Assembly: GCA_964247055.1 (NCBI GenBank)
Contig: OZ176053.1
Span: 6,014,001-6,078,000 of the forward strand
Direction of reading: 5' to 3'
DNA from: Paragordius varius
Taxonomy: Eukaryota > Nematomorpha
Length of the DNA stretch: 64,000 nt
Position 1 is the first letter of the stretch. Every line of letters starts with the position of its first letter. Positions 54,001 through 64,000 of the stretch are shown here, piece by piece. The position numbers were made by a program, and so were the translations under genes. Under the pieces are notes generated by a model. That model was not told the origin of the DNA. It was given only the letters and a program-made list of their open reading frames with translations, and searched no databases.

Positions 54001-56270
54001 TACCACAAATCAAAACATATAATCCAAAGCTTAGTGGATCAGTTAAGAATTCACCTCTTCATGTGTCAGCCCCATGTATATTTTATGGGGCTAACAGCGG
54101 GCCCAACCCTGCGAATAGCAAAAAATATATGTCAGCCATGATTCCGTCCAAAATATCGGAAGAAGTCGAATTGGAAGAACAAGAAGAAAAGGAAGCAACC
54201 AAGTATATATTGAATAACTTTTGTTCATTCATTGAAAAAAATTAAATACAGACAAAGCTAAAAAAATAAAAGACGATTTTTTTTTGATTTTTCTAAATAT
54301 TAATTGATCATCGTTTTTGTGTTGCTATGGAATGGAGTTTTATATAATTCATACACCCAATTACATATTTCAAGATTGTAAATGTATAGTTTATGTAGGA
54401 AATGCAAGGTTTCAAATTTAAAAAATATATTTGTATATTAGTTTTTACATTTTGTTTGTATAATTTGAATTTTTAATCTAAAAGCTTTCCTTTAATTAGA
54501 GTTTCACCAATTAATTTTTAGTCAAATTTTGGTCAATAGTATAATTTTTACAATTTGGTTTTGGGTTACGGGTTTATGATTAATTTTTTGCAGTGTTAAA
54601 AAGAGTTCGTTTCTCATTACTCCTGTAATTATTGGTTTAAATGATGCCTTGAACCCAATATAAACCTTTTTTTTGAAATTTTTGATATATTTTTGTTATT
54701 AGAAATGATACTATCCAGCCTTGTCCAGGCGTTTCAAGGTTTACGCGATCAACATCATCTTATAATCCTTACACAAGTTCAACCTTTAAAAATGCCTTAT
54801 GGCCTCACCAAAGATCCCATTCATTGAATGAGGTACATTTTTTTAATCAGATAAAATTTATTTCTCAAACATTTATAATTTTTCTTTTTGGAAAATTTTG
54901 TATAATCATAAATTATATATGTATTATTTATTTTCTATTTTAATTTGAAAAGGTTAGCTGTGTCTTACAAAAATTTATTATTAAATAAAATTATTATTAC
55001 TTTGTTGATGGGATATCGAAGTATCCTAAATCTATTAATAATAAATTGTTATGTGAACATTCTTTTCAATTTTCTTAAAAAATTGTTTGTTTTAGCGTTC
55101 CTTTGATTATCAAATGCAAGAAAGATTGAATAAAATCCGCCTTAGTGGCAATGGTAATAATATGGAACGAAATTTAACCGACCCCTTACTGGGTGACGGT
55201 GGAAAAAACCAAAGAAAACATTCTAGCCCCTCTTACACATTTAATAACGATTTGACACAAAGTCCGAACAGGACAACGCCCAACACTTCCCCTAAAAACT
55301 TGACACCACCGACTGTGATCATAACCCAATATGGTAAAAAAATATTTTTAGTTGTATAAGTTCGAAATTAAGGGAGAAATAGATTAGTTTTAATCCATAA
55401 AGAATATGTTTCGCGAGATTTGTGTCTTTGTTCTATTTTTTTTTGATTCACCTTGTATTATGTTTGAAATTGTTTCTAACTAAAATGAAATCTAGCATGT
55501 TTCATCTTATTTGTATATAGTTGGTTTAAATAGTTTCATATCGAGTTATAATTTTTATTATATCACCTTTCAAATATTTTAAATATACAATCCGAGAATC
55601 CTCATTAAACCCATAGATGTTCACTTTATATCAGTAAAATTTTAATAATAAATAAAGCGCTCAATACTTATTTTATTAGAGCTTTTAAGTTTTTTGTAAT
55701 ATATGTTTTAGATGCTACCGATGATTCAAGCAGTAGCAGTAACTCTTCCTCCAAAAATAGTGATTCAAATTCGCTTCAACATTTTTCAGAATCTCAAAAT
55801 GACATCTCTGGAGGTGATAACACCATAGAAAAAATGCCCCAAAATAGTTTTCCATACAACTTTAACGGTATATACCCATTTAGATTTAGGGGCATTTCCA
55901 CGTCAGTAAAACTTTCTTAATGAGTTAATCTGTTTTTCATGTTTTAAATATGGATTCCCGGTCTAAAAACTTTCTGATATTCAATATAATTTTTAGCTAC
56001 AAATACGAGTAATAGCATACCCAAACGCAACATGATGATGTTACATCAATATGGAAATACTATTCCTTTACTTTCCTTGGAAGAAATTGTGGAAGAAGAA
56101 TGTAATATTAATGTTTTGATAATTTTAACGAAAAAGTTGTATAACTTAATACAGTTTTCGATTAATAGAAAAGTATGAATATAAAATATTGATGTTGATT
56201 AATTATAGCAAAAAGGTTAAAATTATATTAAATTTACCATTACATTCTAGCTGATGATAACGAACACTAA
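48084..56270 (+). CDS. SNRK: SNF-related serine/threonine kinase SNRK, 13 exons
   Basis: AMPK-family kinase, usually activated by LKB1 at a T-loop Thr. Exons: 48084-48696, 49817-49958, 50502-50789, 51218-51661, 51842-52166, 52688-53120, 53474-53630, 53714-54202, 54703-54832, 55096-55333, 55712-55867, 55997-56101, 56251-56270; 1,179 residues (human 765). Kinase landmarks: [18 protein letters not shown] (catalytic Lys), [33 protein letters not shown] with the T-loop Thr, then [19 protein letters not shown] and [20 protein letters not shown]. The UBA-like segment and [16 protein letters not shown] follow, as in vertebrate SNRK. The tail is longer than usual, low in complexity, rich in Asn and Ser, with an acidic [13 protein letters not shown] patch and a final EEIVEEESDDNEH. 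Introns here are larger (126-1,120 nt) than in neighbouring genes; intron 2 contains a MITE. Confidence 0.96.
50188..50413. mobile_element. Hairpin MITE (Tc1/mariner-like) in SNRK intron 2
   Basis: 226 bp. The left arm starts CAGTCATGTATCCTTTATTT; the right arm ends AAATAAAGGCATGACTG. Arms are about 85 bp, sharing TTAAATGGGTATAAATATTT and its complement. TA lies at both flanks (50186-50187, 50414-50415). Confidence 0.9.
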
Positions 56271-56820
56271 TCTTTTGGATTGTAAAAATGTGAAGACGAA
56301 TCAACTCATGCACCAATAAAACTTAGTCAATTTTATTTTTGTAATTTTATATCTAAATTGTATGATCACAAGTTATATACTATTATAATATCACAACCTT
56401 CGTTTATTAATCAATCTATTCATATATAAATAAAAATGTAAAATAGTGGTTCCGACAGTCCAATTTTTTATTTCCATTATATGCATAGTCATTTCATTGA
56501 CGGAAATGGAATTTTAGCTAAGCCTTTGTTTTCCATGACATAAACCCATAAAAATAATCCAATTTTAAACATGTTTATCCCACAAAAATCGTCTTGTATC
56601 AATTTCTGAGAAAACGTAAGATATATCGAATTTATGTACAGTGGTGGAACTCAGCGTACTTGATAGCTTGGCAACGAGGTTCGCGGTATATGATATTATT
56701 TTTTTATAACTCTGTTCAACATATTTTATTTATGAATGCGCATATAATCGATGCTCCATATTTTTTATATTAGCTTTTGGTAAAAGCCCCACGCTATGGT
56801 TATTGATTGAATTATTGAGC
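56271..56820. other. SNRK 3' flank, no gene
   Basis: CCAATAAAACTT at about 56312 offers a poly(A) signal roughly 45 bp after the SNRK stop. The rest is AT-rich spacer before the next gene. Confidence 0.5.
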
Positions 56821-56827
56821 TGAAATC

Positions 56828-57295
56828 ATGGTCGATTTACTGCGTTTAGTAGATATGTTTGCGACAATCAGACCGGTTGTAAGTAAGAAATATTAATAGA
56901 TGTAGAGAGGTTTGTTTCTCGGTAAAATTTTCAACTCATGGCATTTATCAGCGATCTCGCTTTTTATTTTACTTTTCTGTCATATTTATGAAACTCCTAA
57001 GCAATTCCTTCATGAATGCGCAAATTCATTAATTCTTTCAATCAAATCAGTTGGTAATTTTAACCTTAACGTGTGTAATACGTTACCAAAATTGTGTGTT
57101 CCAAACTAATAATATACCTTTTTCTATTTAAAAATAGATTTTACATCAATGTATTATAACTCCCTATCTCTTTCCCTAGGAACTGACAAAATTGGAACCG
57201 AGCATGACGAATTAATGATATCAAATAATGGCAACTATCAAAGTAATAAATTAATAGAACACATATATCGCAGTGCGCCGAATCGAATGTCATAA
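56828..57295 (+). CDS. Small single-pass membrane protein, 104 residues, 3 exons
   Basis: Not a recognised family. Exons 56828-56878, 56906-57053 and 57180-57295, with introns of 27 and 126 nt, both GT-AG (donors GTAAGTAAG and GTAATTTTA; acceptors GATGTAG and TCCCTAG). The protein starts MVDLLRLVDMFATIRPV. It then has RGLFLGKIFNSW before a hydrophobic segment LSAISLFILLFCHIY (about residues 30-45), and a polar tail ending KLIEHIYRSAPNRMS. It has no signal peptide; a basic patch before the membrane segment suggests a cytoplasmic N-terminus (inference). The phases close exactly and both donors are strong, which is the main support. The gene sits 560 bp downstream of SNRK on the same strand; whether it is independent is not shown. 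Confidence 0.6.
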
Positions 57296-57299
57296 AAAA

Positions 57300-57960
57300 T
57301 ACTCATTTATTTTTGATGGAAAATTGTATATTGAGTCATGGCGGGGGCCTACGAATCATTTGGAGAAAAATATATCAAAATTTATTAACATCAGTTAATA
57401 TCAATAAATAGCATATTTAACCGAGTTTGTCTGTAAACATTTCTTACGTTTTGGTTGAATTGACTACTTCAGAACGATTTAAAATTTTAGCATGGATAAT
57501 ATCCATTATATCAAACATAAATTTTAATATTCAGCCGTTAGTATTAATTTGGGAAACTACTCAAATTTCAAACTCAAGAACAAAAATCAAAGTTTTTTAT
57601 AAAATATAAATATATAATTAGTTGTACATTTAAAAGAAATATATATTAACCAAAATGTAATATTATATATGTAAATTGAAGAGGTTTTATGAGCTGGTAT
57701 CCATAAAAAACACAAACAGATTGCTTGATGAGATTTTTCAATGTATTATTTGAAACCCAGCAAACTTTTTGAATTATATCCTAAGATTTTGGAACGTACC
57801 TGACACGTTATTTAAATGATTTTAAATTTTACGTCAACCTATTAAAATTTTATCATGCAATCACGGCCTTTTCCATTAATATTAAGGACACAGCCCATTT
57901 TAGCGGGTTTCGAAAATTGAGTTTTGCTTTCATAAATATAGCGTAATGCGCGCTAAAATG
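57300..57960. other. No gene seen
   Basis: AT-rich 3' flank of the small membrane-protein gene; a 60-codon open frame at 57427-57609 lacks any recognisable feature. Confidence 0.45.
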
Positions 57961-57969
57961 GCGATTTTC

Positions 57970-58135
57970 TGTTTTATACCATAACATTTGGATACAACAC
58001 ATTCATTTTAGTCCCTCCATTTAAAATTCAACCGTTGGTGATCCTGGGCTGGTTAAGAATCAAATATTTCAAAAAATATGTAACGAATTGAAACCATTGC
58101 AAAAGTTTGCATTTATGCTGGATCCAAAATCGGGG
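57970..58135 (-). repeat. Family A end fragment
   Basis: GATACAACACATTCATTTTA followed by a TCAACCGTTGGTGATCCTGG variant is the inverted end of family A. CAAAAAATATGTAACGAATTG repeats the text at about 2228. Confidence 0.65.
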
Positions 58136-59260
58136 TCTGCAAAAAAATATCCTGATGAAATATAATATATCCCAATAATTAGGATTATTATGGTGCTTAT
58201 GGCTTTGACCCTTAGTCATTTTAAAATATTTATAGTTTTGAGGCAAGTGCTCCATATCAGAAAATGGAAAAATTTGACCACTTTTTTTAAATAATATTTT
58301 TTTGGTGAATGCTAAAGGCTCTTTATTCCAAAAAACATCACTAAATATGTGATAAACTACATATAAAAGGAAAACAATATTTTTATAAAATTTTAACTTT
58401 TAGCTGTAGACTGTGAAAGCCATATATATTTTCGCCCTTCTATAATGGGCCTCTTAAAATGAGCTCGAATTCCGAGATTGCGCCAAAATATTTTTCAATA
58501 GATGCTAAATTTTGACATTAAAAAAAGTTTTTTACAAAAAATGGATATTTTGCTTAAAAATTAAATTTATAGCAAAATTTGCAACCAAACTATTTGAGGC
58601 ATTACGGAATCGATATAAGACGCTTTATATTATAAAAACACTTTTCCTATATAATTCGATAATGCTGGACATTTCTCTCACCTCAGAATTTTAATTTTAA
58701 GGTTAGTTTGCTAGTCATATGGGTAAAGTTTGGGAAAAAGAGACAATTGATACTTAACATATTTAGACTAACGTAACAGAAAAAATTTGTTTTTATAATA
58801 TCTCAAAGCGTCTTTATACCGATTTCATGATGTCTCAAAATAGTATGAGTACGTTTAAACAACACTTTTTGATAAATTTAATTTTTTTAAAAGAAGTGTC
58901 CTTCTTTCAGGAAATACCCTTTTTTATGTCAAAATTTAGCATATAATTGAAATTTTATAACACATTTAAGAGAACCAGTCTATTTGAAGAAAAAGATTTG
59001 GGACATTCGGAGCTCATATATAAAATCCAAAATTTTATTAAGTATTGTTTTTTAGCAGTTTATGATATATTTTGGTAGAAAACAATTTATACAAAATGTC
59101 AGCAAATTTTTTCATTATCTTATATGGGCAGCTACCACAAAAGTGGTAATTACTTTCTTATATCATTCCTATAGCTCAATACGAAAAGTAGCATTAGAAT
59201 CCAGCTTATCGATCAGAATAATATCTCACAAGGATATTTTTTTGTTAACAGTGTGGTATA
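58136..59260. mobile_element. Foldback element, family B, second full copy
   Basis: The left end AAAAAAATATCCTGATGAAA pairs with the right-end CACAAGGATATTTTTTTG. Internal pairs include ATGCTAAATTTTGACAT (58502) with the inverted ATGTCAAAATTTAGCAT (58926). Layout and many words match 46670-47830. No coding capacity; open frames inside are incidental. Confidence 0.8.
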
Positions 59261-59439
59261 AACAATATGTCAGTAATTACTTCATAGCGCATATAACATC
59301 ATTGCTTGGAAAAAATTTTGGGATTTTGCAAAAATTAATATTTATGGAGCGGCTAATGGTAACTCAAATCAGTGGGCATGTAACCACGGTGGATTCAAAA
59401 AATATCATAAAAATCCATCATTAAATTTATAAAGGCCTA

Positions 59440-60400
59440 CACATTTTCCAGAAATATTGAATTAAAAACCTCATTCAATAACGGGTACAAAAAGTCGCAA
59501 ATTAATAATTAGCAATGAATAATATTTGAATGGAGTTCTAATGAAAGCTCATACAAAAAAATGAGGTCACCCTAGATGCATTGCCTCGCGTTTTCTGAAA
59601 AAAATTCTAAGGCATATTTGATAACAAACTTCATTTTTAAGAAGGATGGGGTTGAGGCAGATTCATAAAAATCGCTCTGACACTCTTGACATTTGAATCA
59701 GAATGGGCTTACACTTTTCTAAAAAGAATATTGGTTTATAAGACGTATTTTCTCGGGGATATAAATAAAATAATGGTCAGTTAAAAACGTCTCTGCTACC
59801 CTACAAATAAATAAATAATTCCACCTTTTAATTTATGTGTGCCTAACGGCAAAGTGTTTCAAAACCGATATTTATTCAGAATTCACAGTTTCAGGGGTAT
59901 GAGATGAAATATGGGGTTTATACATAACAGCGGCTCTGTTCTCTTACGAACATTATTAAAAAAATGAAAAATTAACTTTTGATTTCGAATGAGTCTACAC
60001 TTTTTCCTCAAAATGTTTCAATGCCCATATTTGTTCACAAACCTCATTCTCAGGGGATGTGATTTTACTAAAGGGCTTATTAAAAAAAATAGCTCGGTTA
60101 CAATCGTTGCATTTATTAGAAAACAACCAAAGATTCCAACCCTGAATTTCCAGAATCATGCTTTAAATCAATGACTCTCCGAAAAATTTAAAGGGCAAAA
60201 AAACTCACTCCTGAGCCATGAGACCGATATATTTTGTAGCTGTTCGAATATTTACAAATATTTATACTCCGAATAAATACATTAAAACATTTAATAAATA
60301 TTTCATGGCCATAAAAAAGCAATTTTAGGGCCGCGGTTCGAGAATCACTGCTTTAAATCGAAAATTTGTTAAAAATGAGGGGCCGATTCCCTTAAATGGC
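59440..60400. repeat. Degenerate repeats like those at 1.2-2.0 kb
   Basis: Recurring blocks of the form CTTCATTTTTAAGAAGGATG and CCTCATTCTCAGGGGATG with interspersed A-rich text, spaced about 200-250 bp. Boundaries are not sharp. Confidence 0.4.
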
Positions 60401-60420
60401 GTCTTTGGTGTATTATTTAA

Positions 60421-61005
60421 CACTTCGATTCAAATTGGGGTATCTAAATACCCCAGACTAAGTTTAAATATATATTTTTACAAAACTACTGAAGGAATCG
60501 GTGCTAATTTAAATTTATGCTTCTATCCTGATAAAAACTATATTATGCCAAAATATCTTGATAAAATTTTGTTTTGCAAAAAAAGTTCCATCTCAAACTA
60601 CTTCGACGCCATTTTTATTTTGCAAAATTTTTGAAAAATATCGTATCATTTAATTTTAAAAGTAAAACTAAAGCTAACTATTTATATAAATTACATCTAA
60701 CATTGATAGAAATGAAAAAAGCGGTTTTTATATTATTTCTTAATTTTACAATTTGACACATGGCACGTTGACCAAATTTTTACCTTTCGGTTTTAGCTTA
60801 AAATAAGTAGTATCAAGTAATTTTGAATAAATTTTTTTATATATTTAGGTTTATTAATGTTTTATAAGTGCAAAATTTTGCCATGGTTTCGATTCCTTCC
60901 ATACTTTTTAAAGTATTTGATTTTAAACAGGCCTGGGGTATCCAACTACCCCAATTTGAATCCAAGGACTAAAATGAGTGTGTTGTATCCAAGTGTTAAA
61001 AATCA
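60421..61005 (+). repeat. Family A terminal-inverted-repeat element, fourth copy
   Basis: Starts CTTCGATTCAAATTGGGGTA with TCTAAATACCCC and ends GGGGTATCCAACTACCCCAA then TTTGAATCCAAGGAC. Co-linear with 93-690, including ACTTCGACGCCATTTTTATT and the downstream GTGTTGTATCCAAGTGTTAA. Confidence 0.8.
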
Positions 61006-61009
61006 AAAA

Positions 61010-63657
61010 TTTATAAACTAAATGGACCCATATGATTTTAACTTCAACCTCTGAATTTTGTTAACTTGTGTTTTTTCAAAAACACCCATTTTTATACGGG
61101 ATGGTGCAATATTCACCATCTGATTAATAAAGTTTCACTTATAATCGGTGCATAAAAAGGACTCTAATGTCTTACAGCAAGAAAACACCCATCCTATATT
61201 GTTTCAAAAATACATTTTTTTAGATTAAACATATATTTTTTGTACACTCTTAAACTCATATGTATTTCACATGAAAATTGGCAAAAATAATGTGGTTTTT
61301 ATGATAGTTAGTTCGAATTATTAATCACGTTTGTCCTTTGAATAAAAACATAAATATCCTTGTATTTTTTTTTTCATCGACCCGCTTCAATAATCTAATA
61401 TTTATCCTTATTATTTTTTTAATCACATTTTTTATTATAAGAATAATTCGCATTATCAATAATTGGAATACGATTATTTTTATGGTAATTTTATTTGCAT
61501 TGACTTTTGAATTTTAATTAAATTTTGTCTTTCTCTGTTTTTTTAATGTTTGCAGCAATATTTAACTCTCATTAATTGATAAGCTATCTGTTATTTTCAT
61601 ATTTAACAAGTCATTTGAAATACGATATTAATGATATGTAAATTTATACAATTTACAATATTTCTCAAACATTTATGGGAAAATTATTTATTTTTTTCTA
61701 TATAGTTGGTTAGTATAATAAAAAAATAATTTAAGCAAACTTGTTTTAATAATTAATTAAAAGTTTATGCAAAAAATTTTACATTTGAGAAAAACTAACA
61801 AATTATTAATTAACCATAAAATATTTTTAAATTTTTAGTTATAACATGTTTTACATCATAATCCGTTAACTAATTGTTTTGTTAATTAATCATTCGATAA
61901 TTTCCCTTTCTGTTTTTTTTTAAAAACAGATAAATAGTGACCCAATTTCCAGGATTTATGCAACAGCCATTGCAGGATTACTCATCATTTTTTTTCTTTT
62001 TGTTTAACTCTGTAAATTACGTTTCTCCAGATCCATTCTTTTTTGTTTTAACAAACACTACATTTTCCACCGCTTAAAATTTAATTCTCTGTAGCAAATA
62101 TATTGTTGCCTAATCTAAATATCATCTATTGTTTGTTCTTTTGTTTGGGATCTATTTATTGATTATTAACATTATCGCTATGTAATTCAATTGATTGAAA
62201 TGCTATATAAAAATCAAATATTTTTTGCTTTCTCTAATCTACGACTGGAGTAAAACAATCGTTTAATATTTGTAAGTTAATAATTTATGATATGCATTAT
62301 GAAATTTTTTAACAATAAATAACTCTAAATATCATATAATGCTGTAACGATTTAGCAGCTGAACCATGTTTTAATAATTTTTTTGAAAAATATTTTATTA
62401 AACCATAATATATAAATAAAAAATAAACTATTCAAGATGGAATAGAGCGGACCTATAACATTTTAAAAGCAATGGGTTGAGTAAACCTAAAATGGGCCTT
62501 CTTTGAGGATTTAAATTTTTACAAAAGTTTTTTTAGTAATAAAGAAATAAGTTCACCTGCAAAAAGATTTTGAGAAAAATGGAATTTAAAGCAAGATTAG
62601 TTTTTGTTATTCGTCTTTTTTTTATAAATGTGGTGGGTGTTTAATTTTTTTTGGTTTCGTTAACTCACTATAACTTTAAATGCTACACATATTAATTAAT
62701 TTATAATTAATTACAAATTTTATTGTGTAATAACAGTTGATGATGTTATCTATACATAAATATAAGCGTTGATTTCGCCTAATTTTTGCCGTGATCAAAT
62801 TAATATTATAAAAAACTATAATATATAAAAAATTTTAAATTTGGCATTGTACAAAATGACTCATGTAATATAATATATTTTTCCTGTTGCTTTTTACACC
62901 TTAATGGTGAGAGAAATACTCTCATTTTAATAAAAAGCAATAAAAATTTTACTTTTGTTCTTCCTTTCATATATGATATACCTTTTGTTGTTTTATACCT
63001 TTATTTATATATAGTCTAATTTTTGCTTTGAAGTGTCGCGCTTTTGTGTGACAATATTTTTGGTTGCCTAAATACATGAAAAATGGAAAATGGATGGATG
63101 GTACATTAAAGTTTTTTTGGTTTTGGTGTTCAATAAATGGCTAATTTACTTTCTTTTTTTGACGTTTTGATCTGGTAATTAGTGTAAAAATTTTAGGATA
63201 ATAAATAATTTTATTTTGGATATAAATTAATATTTTCTATATAATGTTAACTGAAAATAATCCTTAGTCAAGAGTTTTTAAATTTCCTTTGATAATATTG
63301 ATTAGAAGCCAAATTTAAATTCTATTTCATTACATAATATTTTGCTTTTTGATTTATCCAGATATATTTTTTATTGCAGATGTTATAGATTTAATTATAT
63401 ACAGTGAGCAATGGAATCACTAATATACTGTTTATATATACAATTTTTTCATGAACCTTTCATTTAATTTTTATCTTATCTTTTTAGCAAATATTTTTTA
63501 GAGATGAACACAGAAAAATTCATTCAAAAACACAGGAATATTCCAATGATTCAGTGTATATGGACTCATTCTAGACTTGAAACTTGAATCAAATTAATTT
63601 CAAATTAACTATTGCCATTTACAATTTTCCGTAATTTCCATATAATAATCACATTAC
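61010..63657. other. No gene seen; 5' region of the doublecortin gene
   Basis: Very AT-rich sequence with T-rich tracts (61300-62100) and no exon I can support. It must include the promoter and any 5' untranslated exon of the gene starting at 63658, but no motif stands out. Confidence 0.5.
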
Positions 63658-64000
63658 ATGGTTCAAGATGGCTTTAGTAACGCTAACATGTCTGCTGAAA
63701 ATGACAAGCAGTCAAATTATCCCACGCCTGGACCCGTGATAAATGATATTACAGACATGGTATCAACTTTGACAGAATCAATCCAAGGGATTCATTTATC
63801 TAATAATCATAATACTAATTTGCCGAAAACTAATATACGGATTTTAGCTAGCCATAGGGCTCGAAGGGTACGTTTTTACCGGGATGGAGATAAACTCCAT
63901 CGTGGTATAGTTTATGCCATCTCTCGAGAACGATATGGAAGTCTAGATGCCTTGATCAAAGATCTTAATCGATCCTTAGCCGGTGATAATAGGAGTCATC
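63658..64000 (+). CDS. Doublecortin-domain protein (DCX/DCLK family), first coding exon, runs off the window
   Basis: The ATG at 63658 opens 114 codons without a stop to the end of the window. A polar N-terminus of about 65 residues (MVQDGFSNANMSAENDKQSN...) precedes the start of a DCX domain: RARRVRFYRDGDKLHRGIVY, then AISRERYGSLDALIKDLNRS and LAGDN. This is the first DCX repeat of the doublecortin and DCLK family, which binds microtubules between protofilaments; it matches the KVRFYRNGD-Y--GIVYA-S--RF-SFDALL-DLTR-L pattern closely. Whether a second DCX repeat or a C-terminal kinase follows cannot be seen, so DCX and DCLK cannot be told apart. Confidence 0.92.
   Translation, partial: MVQDGFSNANMSAENDKQSNYPTPGPVINDITDMVSTLTESIQGIHLSNNHNTNLPKTNIRILASHRARRVRFYRDGDKLHRGIVYAISRERYGSLDALIKDLNRSLAGDNRSH

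Noticed and set aside
53762-54013. Minus-strand and alternative-frame open frames across SNRK exons
   Set aside because: They mirror real SNRK exons and have no independent support.
56912-57109. An innexin-like reading of the small gene after SNRK
   Set aside because: The short N-terminus before a hydrophobic segment is superficially similar, but the protein is only 104 residues and lacks the other three membrane segments and the extracellular Cys pairs.

Overview
This is an AT-rich (roughly three quarters A+T by eye) animal nuclear window. It carries spliced housekeeping genes, two intronless class A GPCRs, a doublecortin-type exon and many mobile elements. Coding exons conform to GT-AG splicing, and the frames close exactly when very short introns are removed: at least 20 introns of 22-37 nt occur across five genes. 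Introns that short in a metazoan with GPCR, SNRK and doublecortin genes bring to mind strongly reduced bilaterians such as dicyemids or orthonectids. That placement is inference; the sequence proves only an animal with mini-introns.

Layout. 1-3.8 kb: inverted-repeat elements and degenerate repeats. 3.8-7.0 kb: a LINE remnant, a possible signal-peptide exon on the minus strand, a TA microsatellite and a 1.1-kb nearly perfect palindrome. 7.1-14.6 kb: POLR2F (RPB6) on the minus strand; its 6.6-kb third intron holds a broken Ty3/gypsy-type LTR element flanked by a 5-bp target duplication, and the element carries an inverted fragment of a ribosomal protein S25 (RPS25) transcript. 14.6-20.0 kb: RCC1L on the plus strand, its ATG only 44 bp from that of POLR2F. 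20.3-21.5 kb: a hAT-like element. 22.8-24.2 kb: GPCR 1. 26.1-29.7 kb: HPRT on the minus strand with a LINE and a MITE in one intron. 29.7-32.7 kb: a conspicuously G+C-rich APE/RT LINE next to the HPRT start. 33.6-35.0 kb: a hAT element with a perfect 8-bp duplication. 37.0-38.2 kb: GPCR 2. 39.8-43.5 kb: a 12-exon gene for an unrecognised 1,132-residue helical protein. 44.0-46.3 kb: an RT-plus-zinc-finger LINE. 46.7-47.8 kb: a foldback element. 48.1-56.3 kb: SNRK kinase, 13 exons, 1,179 residues. 56.8-57.3 kb: a small three-exon membrane-protein gene. 58-61 kb: a second cluster of the repeats seen at the left end. 63.66 kb to the end: first exon of a doublecortin-domain gene running off the window.

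The host genes serve separate basic functions (RNA polymerase core subunit, mitochondrial RCC1-like factor, purine salvage, AMPK-related kinase, peptide-type receptors, microtubule binding) and do not form an obvious pathway. The common thread is architecture: most introns are near the minimum size, and most of the long introns contain a recognisable mobile element.
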